Part shown: positions 1 to 8,210 of the stretch, piece by piece | How the letters are laid out: each line of letters opens with the position of its first letter | Numbering within the stretch: position 1 is the first letter of the stretch | Assembly: GCA_018260375.1 (NCBI GenBank) | Contig: JAGLBF010000050.1 | Span: forward strand, 1 to 16,477 | Reading direction: 5' to 3' | Origin: Deinococcus sp. | GTDB lineage: Bacteria; Deinococcota; Deinococci; Deinococcales; Deinococcaceae | Length of the DNA: 16,477 nt | Translations under genes and position numbers: made by a program | The notes under the pieces: model-generated | Database searches by the model: none | What the model was told of the DNA's origin: nothing | Seen by the model: only the letters and a program-made list of their open reading frames with translations

Positions 1-55
1 ACTCGCATCCGCCCTGATTGATTCGGAAGTATGCCAAATCAATCGGAATCCGTAT
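1..55 (-). repeat. Truncated copy of 135-bp inverted-repeat element (64-bp module end)
   Basis: The end of a repeat element cut by the left window edge. Read on the minus strand it starts with the terminus ATACGGATTCCG and matches the first 55 bases of the full copies at 8891-9025 and 13462-13596. It carries the 8-bp inverted arms GATTGATT (16-23) and AATCAATC (37-44) around a 13-nt loop (24-36). Relative to the element, the loop has the same orientation as in the 8891 copy and the opposite one to the 13462 copy. Confidence 0.9.
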
Positions 56-155
56 CAGGGTGTCCAGACCTGGCGTCACCCTAGAGCCAGTTCCTCGCCC
101 CAGACCTTCAGTCACTCCACAATTACCTTGCCGCACTTGCTCTACACTGCCCTGT

Positions 156-1088
156 ATGTCTGCCGCGCTCGCTATAGAAACACAGCAACTCCGCAAAGAA
201 TACAAAGGCCGGGCCGTAGTAGAAGGGCTTGATTTGCAGGTCAACGCAGGTGAGGTTTTTGGGTTTTTGGGGCCCAACGGTGCGGGCAAAAGCACCACCG
301 TCAAAATGCTACTGGGGCTGGTGCGGCCCACTTCTGGGCGCGTACAGGTGCTGGGGGGCGTGCCTGCTGACCCAAAGATTCGGGCGCGGCTGGGGTTTTT
401 ACCCGAACAGTTCCGCTTTCAAACCTGGATGACCGCTGAGGAGTTTTTATACTTTCATGGCGAACTTGCGGGCCTCAAGGCTGCTGAGCTGCGCGTGCGT
501 ATCCCTGCCGTGCTTGACCAGGTGGGCCTGGGCGGGCGGGCGCACGAGTCGCTGGGCGGCTATAGCAAGGGCATGTTGCAGCGGTGCGGGTTGGCGGGGG
601 CGCTGCTGGCTCACCCACAACTGGTCTTTTTGGATGAACCAACCTCCGCGCTAGACCCGATAGGCCGCGTAGAAGTACGCGACATCATCTGGGCGCTGCG
701 GGACGAGGGCGTGGCGGTGTTTCTCAACTCGCACCTGCTAAGCGAAGTAGAGCAAGTCTGTGATCACCTGGCCTTTGTGCGCTCAGGGCGGGTGCTGCTC
801 AGCGGGCGCATGACTGACCTGCTGGCAGGCCACCTAGAGGTTAGCGTGCAGGTAGATGCCGTTACCCCTGCGCTGCTCCAGGCCCTCAGCCTCTATGATC
901 CGCGCCAAAGTACCCCCCGTGACCTGAGTTTGCACCTGCAAGCCGAAGCTCAACTGCCTCAGGTGGCTCAAACTGTGCTGGAATGCGGTGCACAACTCTA
1001 CCAACTGACCCCTCACCGCCGCGAGTTAGAAGACCTCTTTTTGGAAGTGATAGGCCAATCGCCCGAAACCCAAACCCCCCCCACCTAA
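156..1088 (+). CDS. ABC transporter ATP-binding protein (ABC-2 exporter type)
   Basis: The nucleotide-binding subunit of an ABC exporter, which hydrolyses ATP at the cytoplasmic face of the membrane to drive a partner permease. The 310-residue protein has every core motif: Walker A GPNGAGKST (39-47), Q-loop Gln85, a signature variant YSKGM (136-140), Walker B LVFLDE (156-161), D-loop SALD and switch His193. The region after about 210 is a C-terminal extension usual in CcmA/NatA-like ABC-2 ATPases. The ATG at 156 is chosen because translation starts just before the typical N-terminal strand; an in-frame start at 18 would begin inside the repeat element and add 46 untypical residues. No clear Shine-Dalgarno precedes it. 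The likely partner is the permease at 1371. The substrate cannot be told. The last codons lie in a C-rich tract (see findings). Confidence 0.93.
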   Translation: MSAALAIETQQLRKEYKGRAVVEGLDLQVNAGEVFGFLGPNGAGKSTTVKMLLGLVRPTSGRVQVLGGVPADPKIRARLGFLPEQFRFQTWMTAEEFLYFHGELAGLKAAELRVRIPAVLDQVGLGGRAHESLGGYSKGMLQRCGLAGALLAHPQLVFLDEPTSALDPIGRVEVRDIIWALRDEGVAVFLNSHLLSEVEQVCDHLAFVRSGRVLLSGRMTDLLAGHLEVSVQVDAVTPALLQALSLYDPRQSTPRDLSLHLQAEAQLPQVAQTVLECGAQLYQLTPHRRELEDLFLEVIGQSPETQTPPT

Positions 1089-1095
1089 ACCCCCC
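1062..1095 (-). other. Potential G-quadruplex motif on minus strand
   Basis: The plus strand carries C-runs of 3, 3, 8 and 6 separated by 4, 3 and 7 nt, so the minus strand fits the pattern G3+N1-7 four times. It covers the last codons and stop of the ABC ATPase gene. More C-runs follow at 1121-1125 and 1129-1131. Whether it folds cannot be seen. Confidence 0.45.
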
Positions 1096-1211
1096 AAACT
1101 CAAGCACTTCAAACCTAAAGCCCCCAAACCCACTCAGCTGTATCCATTCTGGAGCAATGAAAAAGCCGGGCATGAGTTGCACTACCCCTGGCAGCTTAAT
1201 TCAAGGAATGT

Positions 1212-1361
1212 ATGACTAGAACGGCTTTATCTGATGCACTTCAACAGCTTTATTTCATACATACCTGGCGGGCGCTTTCTTTTGTATCCATGATCAGGGC
1301 AGTAAAATCATCCACCAACAACGACGTGCTGCGGGTACTTTGTCCCGAACGCACGGTATAA
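1212..1361 (+). CDS. Possible small protein, 49 aa, between ABC ATPase and permease
   Basis: An open frame of 49 codons fills most of the gap between the ATPase and permease genes. It starts at an ATG four bases after AGGA (1204-1207), and its TAA (1359-1361) overlaps the AAGG that probably serves the permease start, an arrangement that would allow translational coupling. The product has a mildly hydrophobic middle and basic residues in the second half. Its codon choice (many codons ending in A or T) is unlike the flanking genes, and I recognise no family. It may be chance. A 20-codon frame at 1157-1219 with a GGAG site overlaps its start and could equally be spurious. Confidence 0.2.
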   Translation: MTRTALSDALQQLYFIHTWRALSFVSMIRAVKSSTNNDVLRVLCPERTV

Positions 1362-1370
1362 GGCTTAAGT

Positions 1371-2243
1371 ATGAATAACCCCGTCTGGCTCATTATCAAG
1401 CTCACCCTGCGCGAAGCGCGGCGAAAAAAGCTGCTGGCCTTGCTGCTGGTACTCAGCGCGTTGCTCGTGGTGTTTTATCTGTACGGCGTGTACAAGCTGC
1501 AAATCAACCTAGCTGACCGCGCTGCTGCCGCAGGTTTACCCACAAGCCGCCGTGGCCTGGGCGCCTTGCCTGTAGTGTACACTTCGCTGTTCGGCATGTA
1601 CTTGGTGTACTTTTTGGCGTCGTTGCTGTCGGTGCTCTCTACCGTAGCGGCCATCAGCGGCGACTTGGAAAACGGGGTGATGCAGTCTATGATTGCCCGC
1701 CCCGTATCGCGCGCTCAGCTGGTGCTGGGGCGCTGGCTGGGCTTTACTCTGGTCAATACGGCGTATGTGGTGCTGCTTTCGGCGGCGCTGCTGGGCGGCG
1801 TGTACGCTATTACGGGGTACTTACCGCCTGCGCCTGTTTTGGCAGTGGGTTACATTGCGCTGGCGGTTATTTTGCTGAGCAGCTTGACTGTGCTGGGCAG
1901 TACCCTCTTTGCCACGCTCACCAACGGCATTGCGGTCTTTGTGCTCTACGGCCTGGGCTCAGCGGGGGGGGTGCTGTTGGCTATTGGCTCGCTTGCCAAC
2001 TCGCCCACCATGCTGAGCCTAGGCCGCGTCGCCAACGTGATGATGCCCACCAACGCGCTGTGGCTGGGTGCCAGTTATTACCTGCAACCCCAAGCCGCGC
2101 TTGACCTGGCCCGCATGGGACGCGGTGCCAATCCGCTTTTTGCCAGTGAGCCGATGAATATAGGCTTATTGATCTGGGCTGTAGCCTATAGCGTGCTCGC
2201 GCTTTTGCTGAGCATCTGGAACTTTTCAAGGCGTGATTTGTAG
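1371..2243 (+). CDS. ABC-2 type transporter permease
   Basis: A 290-residue integral membrane protein, probably the channel subunit paired with the ATPase at 156-1088. About six hydrophobic segments are visible: 21-40, 68-95, 123-146, 158-181, 184-206 and 263-284. Between the second and third is the cytoplasmic segment GDLENGVMQSMIARPVSR (97-114), which matches the usual ABC-2 permease pattern of an acidic, Gly-rich stretch followed by a PVSR-like motif. The N-terminus is amphipathic and basic (REARRKK), typical of the coupling helix of this family. The ATG at 1371 has AAGG at 1360-1363, seven bases upstream. The 282-bp gap from its ATPase is long for such a pair. No substrate can be assigned. 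Confidence 0.88.
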   Translation: MNNPVWLIIKLTLREARRKKLLALLLVLSALLVVFYLYGVYKLQINLADRAAAAGLPTSRRGLGALPVVYTSLFGMYLVYFLASLLSVLSTVAAISGDLENGVMQSMIARPVSRAQLVLGRWLGFTLVNTAYVVLLSAALLGGVYAITGYLPPAPVLAVGYIALAVILLSSLTVLGSTLFATLTNGIAVFVLYGLGSAGGVLLAIGSLANSPTMLSLGRVANVMMPTNALWLGASYYLQPQAALDLARMGRGANPLFASEPMNIGLLIWAVAYSVLALLLSIWNFSRRDL

Positions 2244-2299
2244 ATACGGGGCCAGCGGGGTGTGACGGCCCGCTAGCCTGTGGGCTTTTCTGCGTTGTT

Positions 2300-2380
2300 A
2301 TATGCGCTGCCACAGCACAAAATGTGTGCTTGTCGCTACTGCGGCTGGCCTTCTTTCACCACGTTTTTAACAAGGCTTAG
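2300..2380 (+). repeat. Diverged copy of second (type B) intergenic repeat
   Basis: Contains the exact 15-mer GCTGGCCTTCTTTCA (2344-2358) that is also present, inverted, at 6937-6951 and 13644-13658. The flanks (TGCGCTGCC, AAATGTGT, CACCACG, AACAAGG) align with the copies at 6921-7031 and 10559-10696. The outer ends are uncertain; ATACGGGG directly after the permease stop (2244) may be the decayed left terminus. The rest of the 229-bp gap to the next gene shows no convincing terminator. Confidence 0.6.
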
Positions 2381-2472
2381 GTCGGGAGCCTTAGGACACC
2401 GCTGTCTCTGAACCTGACTACACCTTAAGCCAAGCCTCACTGCGCCTAACCAAGGTTTAGACTGAGTACAAC

Positions 2473-3531
2473 ATGAAAGGCATTATTCCCGCTGCTGGCC
2501 TGGGTACGCGGATGCGTCCCCTTACTTTTACTCGTCCTAAGCCTGTGCTTAAGGTGGCGGGTAAACCCATTATCGTACACGCCATAGAAACACTGATGGC
2601 GGCGGATATTACGGACATCGCTGTTATTGTCTCTGACCTGACCCGCCAGGAAATTGAATATGTGCTGAGCAAGGTAGAGGGGGCAACATTTACCCTGATA
2701 GACCAAGATGAGCAACTGGGCCTGGGGCACGCCGTGAATATGGCGCGTGACTGGGCGGCAGGCCAGGATGTTTGCGTGTATCTGGGCGATAACCTCTTTG
2801 AGTTTGGCATCAACAGCTATGTGCGCCAGTTTGAGCTTGAGCGCCCCGACGCGTTGATTGCCCTGGTAGAAGTGGCCGACCCTAGCGCCTTTGGGGTGGC
2901 CCGTATGGACGGTAACCGCATTGTTGAGCTGGTAGAAAAGCCCAAAAGCCCGCCCAGCAACCTAGCAGTGGCGGGGGTGTACTGTTTTTCAAGCCGCATT
3001 TTTGAAGCCTTAGACGGCCTGTCCCCGTCGGCACGCGGCGAGTACGAAATCACCGACGCCATACAACGCCTGATACAGGGAGGCAGTGCGGTGCTGGGTC
3101 AGCGGGTGCAGGGCTGGTGGAAAGACACGGGCCGCCCTGTAGACCTGCTTGATGCCAACAGGCTGCTGCTGGAGCGCATAGAAGGCTGTATAAAAGGTAC
3201 GGTCGTGGATTCGCGCCTCAGCGGGCGGGTAGAAGTTGCTGCCAGTGCCCGCATCACCAACTGCCAGATCGTCGGGCCTGTGCTGATTGCCGACGATGTG
3301 GTGCTCGAAAACGCCTACATCGGCCCCTTTACCAGCATTGGGCGCGGCACCATCATCCGCAACGCCGAAGTGGAGCACAGCGTTATAGAGTCTGAGGCCG
3401 TTATTGAAAATGTGGATATCAGGTTGCAAGATTGCCTGATTGGGCTGCGCGCTCAGGTGCGTGGAGGCCGCCGTGTACCGCGTACCCTCAAATTTACGTT
3501 GTCAGATGCCAGCGTGGTTGAATTGCCGTAG
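2473..3531 (+). CDS. rmlA: Glucose-1-phosphate thymidylyltransferase, long form
   Basis: Joins dTTP (or a related NTP) and glucose-1-phosphate to make dTDP-glucose, the first step towards dTDP-rhamnose and other deoxysugars, in the cytoplasm. The nucleotidyltransferase domain covers about 1-240: nucleotide-binding GLGTRMRPLT (9-18) with RPKP (21-24), metal-binding GDN (105-107), EKP (155-157), EYEITDAI (190-197) and WWKDTGRP (215-222). A left-handed beta-helix of hexapeptide repeats follows (about 245-345). The 352-residue length and the PPSNLA and WWKDTG segments fit the long-form subfamily rather than the short RmlA of about 290 residues. The start has no Shine-Dalgarno; TAGACT at 2457-2462 could be a -10 box for a near-leaderless message. 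No sugar-nucleotide genes adjoin it; the polysaccharide genes lie 11 kb downstream. Exact NTP and sugar specificity is inferred. Confidence 0.85.
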   Translation: MKGIIPAAGLGTRMRPLTFTRPKPVLKVAGKPIIVHAIETLMAADITDIAVIVSDLTRQEIEYVLSKVEGATFTLIDQDEQLGLGHAVNMARDWAAGQDVCVYLGDNLFEFGINSYVRQFELERPDALIALVEVADPSAFGVARMDGNRIVELVEKPKSPPSNLAVAGVYCFSSRIFEALDGLSPSARGEYEITDAIQRLIQGGSAVLGQRVQGWWKDTGRPVDLLDANRLLLERIEGCIKGTVVDSRLSGRVEVAASARITNCQIVGPVLIADDVVLENAYIGPFTSIGRGTIIRNAEVEHSVIESEAVIENVDIRLQDCLIGLRAQVRGGRRVPRTLKFTLSDASVVELP

Positions 3532-3626
3532 CAAGGTAGGTAGCTACCCTGTACAGTCGTACAACACGTATCCAGAAATATCCAGAAGCGCCCCGTGCTG
3601 ATGCTCAGGCGCCTTCTCTGCCTGCA

Positions 3627-5669
3627 CTACAAAGGCGTGGTGGCTTGCAGCTTGGTCAGCACCTCTGGCATTTCCAGTGTGGAGGTGTCGCCCTCTATGG
3701 GCTTTCCGGCAGCGATTTGCCGCAAAAATCGGCGCATGATTTTGCCGCTGCGGGTTTTGGGCAAGATATCTGCTACATAAATCGCGTCGGGGCGAGCGAG
3801 CGCACCTATTTCGCGGCTGACATAGTCGCGCACCTCCTGACCGTCAAGGGTGTGGCCTACTTGCAACACCACAAAAGCCACCACTGCCTCGCCCTTAATA
3901 TCGTCGGGGCGGCCGACCACAGCGGCTTCGGTAATGCTGCCGTGACCTACAAGCATGGATTCTATTTCCATAGTCCCCAGGCGGTGGCCTGAGACATTCA
4001 GTACGTCATCCACCCGTCCCATGATGGTGTAGTAGCCGTCAGCGTCCCTGCGCGCTCCATCACCCGTAAAGTAGACATGCGGTATCTCTTGCCAGTAGGT
4101 TTTGGCATAGCGCTCGTCATCGCCGTAAATACCGCGCAGCATACTGGGCCAGGGCCGCTTGATCACCAGTAGGCCGCCGTCTTCGCCCACTGTTTCACGG
4201 CCGTCACGCGTCACAATGGCGGGGTCTATGCCAAAGAGCGGCAGGCCCGCGCTGCCAGGTTTGCTGGTGTAGGCTCCTGGCAAGGTGGTGAGCATAATGG
4301 CTCCCGTTTCAGTTTGCCACCAGGTATCCACTACAGGGCAGCGCTCGCCGCCGATGACGCGCCAAAACCACAGCCATGCTTCGGGATTGATAGGCTCGCC
4401 CACCGAGCCGAGCAGCCGCAGGCTAGAGAGGTCATACTGCGCGGGGATGTGGTCGCCCTGGCGCATAAAAGAGCGGATAGCGGTGGGTGCGGTGTACAAA
4501 ATGTTCACCTTGTGCCGCTGGATGATGTCCCAAAACCTGCCCCAGTTGGGCCAATTGGGTGCGCCTTCATACAGTAGGGCGCTGGCCCCATTGAGCAGCG
4601 GCCCGTATACCGAGTAGCTGTGGCCTGTTATCCAGCCCACATCGGCGCTACACCAGTACAGGTCGTCTTCTTGCAGGTCAAACACGGCGGCGGTCGTCAG
4701 CTTGACCCCCACCATATAGCCCCCCGTAGTGTGCACGATGCCCTTGGGCTTGCCTGTGCTGCCCGATGTGTACAAGATAAACAGTGGGTGCTCGCTGTCC
4801 AAGGCGGCGGCTTGGTGCTCGTCGCTAGCGGCTTGCAGGGCGTGCTGCCAGTCGTGTACCTGCCAGGCCTGCCCGTCTGACTGGTCAGGGGACTGGGTGG
4901 ACTGGTCAGGGGACTGGGTGGACTGGTCAGGGGACTGGGTGGACTGGTCAGGGGACTGTGTAGCCTGGGCCACAGGTTCAATCAGGCGGCGCACCACCAG
5001 CATCTGCTCTACGCCGCCGGCCTGTTTGGCAGCGGCCTCGGCGTTGGCCAGCAGCGGCACCACCGCGCCCTTGCGGTAGCCGCCGTCAGCAGTGATCACC
5101 ACCCGCGAGGCCGCGTCGCGGATACGGTCAGCCAGCGCCGACACGCTAAAGCCCCCAAACACCACGCTGTGTACCGCGCCGATGCGGGCGCAGGCCAGCA
5201 TGCTCATCACAGCTTCGGGGATGAGCGGCAGGTACACGGTCACGGTATCGCCCGCTTTGACCCCCAGCGACAGCAGTACATTAGCGACCTTTTTCACCTC
5301 GTGTAGCAGTTCGGCGTAGCTGTAGCGCCGCTGTGTGCCGTCTTCGCCTTCCCACACTATCGCCAGCTTGTCACCGCGCCCGGCTAACACTTGGGCATCA
5401 AGCGCGTTGTAGCACAGGTTGGTCTGCGCGCCCACAAACCACCTGGCGTGCGGTTCTTGCCAGTCAAGCACCCGTGACCAGGGCACAAACCAGCTCAGCG
5501 ACTGGGCTTGCTCAGCCCAAAAGCCGTCTGGGTCATCTAGGCTACGGCGGTACATCGTGTCATAATCCTCGCGGCTAAAACGGGCGCGGCGCACAAAGTC
5601 GGCGCTGGGCGCTACGGCAAGTTGTTCGTGCAGCATGTGGTCTATCTGGCCTGTTACGTCATTGGTCAC
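3627..5669 (-). CDS. acs: Acetyl-CoA synthetase (AMP-forming)
   Basis: Activates acetate to acetyl-CoA with ATP through acetyl-AMP, feeding acetate into central metabolism. The 680-residue protein shows the family's order of motifs: P-loop-like YTSGSTGKPKG (300-310), WWQTETG, the hinge region YFTGDGARRD, GHRLGTMEIE and the C-terminal PKTRSGKIMRR with catalytic Lys643, the residue regulated by acetylation in characterised homologues. It is slightly longer than usual because four 7-residue QSPDQST-type repeats (about 237-266) sit in the linker before the adenylation motif. The start is taken as GTG (5667-5669): AGGAGG lies 8 bases upstream, whereas an in-frame TTG at 5673-5675 is only 2 bases from it. 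It is divergent from moaA and convergent with rmlA; no clear terminator is seen in the 95 bp between the two stops. Confidence 0.95.
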   Translation of the reverse strand: MTNDVTGQIDHMLHEQLAVAPSADFVRRARFSREDYDTMYRRSLDDPDGFWAEQAQSLSWFVPWSRVLDWQEPHARWFVGAQTNLCYNALDAQVLAGRGDKLAIVWEGEDGTQRRYSYAELLHEVKKVANVLLSLGVKAGDTVTVYLPLIPEAVMSMLACARIGAVHSVVFGGFSVSALADRIRDAASRVVITADGGYRKGAVVPLLANAEAAAKQAGGVEQMLVVRRLIEPVAQATQSPDQSTQSPDQSTQSPDQSTQSPDQSDGQAWQVHDWQHALQAASDEHQAAALDSEHPLFILYTSGSTGKPKGIVHTTGGYMVGVKLTTAAVFDLQEDDLYWCSADVGWITGHSYSVYGPLLNGASALLYEGAPNWPNWGRFWDIIQRHKVNILYTAPTAIRSFMRQGDHIPAQYDLSSLRLLGSVGEPINPEAWLWFWRVIGGERCPVVDTWWQTETGAIMLTTLPGAYTSKPGSAGLPLFGIDPAIVTRDGRETVGEDGGLLVIKRPWPSMLRGIYGDDERYAKTYWQEIPHVYFTGDGARRDADGYYTIMGRVDDVLNVSGHRLGTMEIESMLVGHGSITEAAVVGRPDDIKGEAVVAFVVLQVGHTLDGQEVRDYVSREIGALARPDAIYVADILPKTRSGKIMRRFLRQIAAGKPIEGDTSTLEMPEVLTKLQATTPL
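4879..4962. repeat. 21-bp tandem repeat, four units, inside acs
   Basis: Four head-to-tail 21-bp units (4879-4899, 4900-4920, 4921-4941, 4942-4962). The first three are identical and the last is altered in its final bases. The unit is seven codons, so copy-number change would keep the acs frame. It encodes repeated Gln-Ser-Pro-Asp-Gln-Ser-Thr in the minus-strand protein. Confidence 0.97.
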
Positions 5670-5677
5670 GGTCAATT

Positions 5678-5683
5678 CCTCCT
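5678..5683 (-). promoter_or_regulatory. acs ribosome binding site
   Basis: AGGAGG on the minus strand, a full match to the anti-Shine-Dalgarno. It lies 8 bases before GTG (5669) and 2 bases before the alternative TTG (5675), which decides for GTG. Confidence 0.75.
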
Positions 5684-5840
5684 GTAGGCAGGCTAAACGG
5701 CGTAGATTTTAAAGACTGCACCATCTTAGCGCTGCGGGGTCAGGTAGGGGAGAGGGCTGTATTTTTTGGGGGCAGCACACCAGTTTGCCGACTGTGCGTC
5801 TTGCCCTGCTCCCCTTTGCTCCGCTGCGCTAGGCTGGCGT

Positions 5841-6872
<1,032 letters not shown>

Positions 6873-6920
6873 GTTTGCGAGAGGGGGTACTGGGCAGATG
6901 ATAGGGATGTTGACTTGAAG

Positions 6921-7031
6921 GTTGTCCAACACATGATGAAAGAAGGCCAGCTGGCGTAAGAAACACGACGCATTTCACGGTAGCGCAGGCCGCGCCTTTC
7001 TGCCTGTGCTGGAATAAAACACAGTCCGTAT
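6921..7031 (-). repeat. Type B intergenic repeat element
   Basis: Read on the minus strand it begins with ATACGGACTGTG at 7031, carries an 8-bp stem (7003-7010 with 6982-6989, one G-T pair), then GCTACCGTGAAATGCGT (exact match to 10611-10627) and the 15-mer GCTGGCCTTCTTTCA. The inner end is not sharp; weak similarity to the 10559 copy continues to about 6910. The element lies in the 455-bp gap between moaA and the GntR gene. Confidence 0.8.
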
Positions 7032-7166
7032 CAGTTAAACGTCAACGCGGCGATATACTCGCTGGGTACGTTACACTAAGCCCTGTGTTTCTAAGCTGTA
7101 GTTAGAGGGCCGGGACTTATTGATAAAAAAAAGTAGCGCTGAGGCCAAAGGCTGGCACTGATGCAC

Positions 7167-7209
7167 GGTTGATCAAGTGGCCGCCTTTCAGAACATGGGC
7201 TGATCAGGT
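7167..7209. promoter_or_regulatory. Pair of similar palindromes, possible operator of the GntR gene
   Basis: Two 12-mers, GGTTGATCAAGT (7167-7178) and GGCTGATCAGGT (7198-7209), agree at 10 of 12 bases. Each centres on an 8-bp perfect palindrome, with centres 31 bp apart (about three helical turns). They lie 120-160 bp upstream of the GntR start. Use as an operator is inferred. The rest of 7032-7327 shows no clear gene or terminator. Confidence 0.3.
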
Positions 7210-7327
7210 TATGAACGGCCTAGTGAACGATGTACTGTAGATGGTGTCCGTTGCTAGCGGTTCAGGGCAGTAAGAATAACGCAGTGACACGGTAGATAGC
7301 ATAGTGTACTGGCTGCACGGAGGCAGA

Positions 7328-8020
7328 ATGGCAAAATACCCACTCATTAAAACCACCCTCAAAGACCGTTTGCTGGGCGGGCACTATCTCGAAGGATTGC
7401 CACTGCCCAGTGAGCCGCAACTGGCCCGTGAGTTTGATGTCTCGCGCATGACCGCCCGGCGCGCCATTGACGAACTCGAGCGCGAAGGTTACGTCTACCG
7501 CGTGCAGGGCGCGGGCACTTTTCCTACGGGCAAGCGCTTTCGCCAGGGTGTGTTTCGTATCCGCCCCTTTAAGGAGTGGGCGCGCCACCCCGAACACCGT
7601 ACCCAGGTGCTGCGCGCCATCGAGATACAGGCCACTCCCGAAATTGCCGCCGTACTGCAAATTGAGCCGGGGAGCAGCGTGGCGTTCATCCACCGCCTGC
7701 GTAGCGCGGGTGATGAGCCGCTGGTGATAGAAAAGCGCTACATCAACGCGGCTCTGGTGGGCGGCCTGCTTGAGCGTAACCTCGCTTCTGAAAGCATTCA
7801 CGAGCTGCTGATTGCCATGGGCGTGCCGCTCACCCGCGTAGAGCAGAGCCTGGAGGCCGTTAACCTGCGCCAAGAAGAAGCCGAGTTGCTGCGCGTACCC
7901 GTTGGCACCGCCGCCTTCCTGATGCGGCGCACAACCTATAGCGGGGCGCAGCGGGTATCCTACGTCAATTACTGGGTGCGCGGCGACCGCTACGCCTTTC
8001 AGGATTCTTTTGAGCCGTAA
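7328..8020 (+). CDS. GntR-family transcriptional regulator, HutC/UTRA type
   Basis: A 230-residue one-component regulator. The N-terminal winged helix-turn-helix (about 5-66) has the family's LPSEPQLAREFDVSR (26-40), MTARRAIDELEREGYVYR (41-58) and the wing VQGAGTF. Residues from about 75 to 225 form a UTRA-like ligand-binding domain (LRAIEIQATPE, SVAFIHRLRSAG, VIEKRYIN, VPVGTAAFLMRRTTYS), which places it in the HutC subfamily whose members sense small metabolites such as sugars, amino acids or their phosphates. The ATG at 7328 has GGAGG at 7319-7323, four bases upstream; an earlier GTG at 7304 lacks a site. No adjacent transport or catabolic gene points to the ligand. The gap after it (8021-8210) has no clear terminator. 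Confidence 0.9.
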   Translation: MAKYPLIKTTLKDRLLGGHYLEGLPLPSEPQLAREFDVSRMTARRAIDELEREGYVYRVQGAGTFPTGKRFRQGVFRIRPFKEWARHPEHRTQVLRAIEIQATPEIAAVLQIEPGSSVAFIHRLRSAGDEPLVIEKRYINAALVGGLLERNLASESIHELLIAMGVPLTRVEQSLEAVNLRQEEAELLRVPVGTAAFLMRRTTYSGAQRVSYVNYWVRGDRYAFQDSFEP

Positions 8021-8098
8021 ACAGGCTGAATACAGGGCGGCAAATGGTACAGGAAGAACGGCTATCACTGTGCTTTTGCTCTGGCCCCCGCGCATAGC

Positions 8099-8158
8099 AC
8101 AGGTGTCATGATTGAGGGCAGGGGACTAGGGCGCTAACCCATTAAGCTACGCACCTGT
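8099..8158 (-). other. tRNA-like relic or hairpin-closed fragment
   Basis: On the minus strand, 7-bp perfectly paired ends (ACAGGTG with CACCTGT) enclose a stretch that strongly resembles a tRNA D-arm (TAGCTTAATGGGTTAGC). The whole is only 60 nt, with no anticodon stem and no proper T-arm, so it cannot be a working tRNA. Confidence 0.25.
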
Positions 8159-8194
8159 CTACGCCTTGTACTACACAATTTAGCTACAACGTGT

Positions 8195-8200
8195 TATACC
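8195..8200 (+). promoter_or_regulatory. Candidate -10 box of the TetR gene
   Basis: TATACC 10 bases before the TetR ATG, with no Shine-Dalgarno. This would suit a near-leaderless message, a common arrangement in Deinococcus. No good -35 is seen at normal spacing. Confidence 0.3.
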
Positions 8201-8210
8201 TGATGCCATC

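Noticed and set aside
18..155. In-frame upstream start for the ABC ATPase, adding 46 residues
   Set aside because: It begins inside the repeat element and the added residues look like translated intergenic DNA; the ABC domain starts normally from 156.
2254..2274. AGCGGG/CCCGCT stem after the permease gene as terminator
   Set aside because: A 6-bp stem with a 9-nt loop and no T-run directly after it; too weak.
3537..3610. Terminator between the convergent rmlA and acs genes
   Set aside because: Only a loop-free palindrome (GGTAGCTACC), a 4-bp stem and a 5-bp stem are present, none followed by T-runs on either strand.
4879..4962. CRISPR array or zinc-finger-like repeat
   Set aside because: The units are head to tail with no spacers and lie in frame in a conserved gene.
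6921..6968. Short frame in the type B repeats starting Met-Lys-Glu-Gly-Gln
   Set aside because: In the 13644 copy the frame stops after seven codons and in the 2344 copy the ATG is missing, so the repeats are not protein-coding.
7262..8095. 277-codon minus-strand frame
   Set aside because: Entirely opposite the GntR gene, whose protein family is clear; open only because of GC-rich codon bias.
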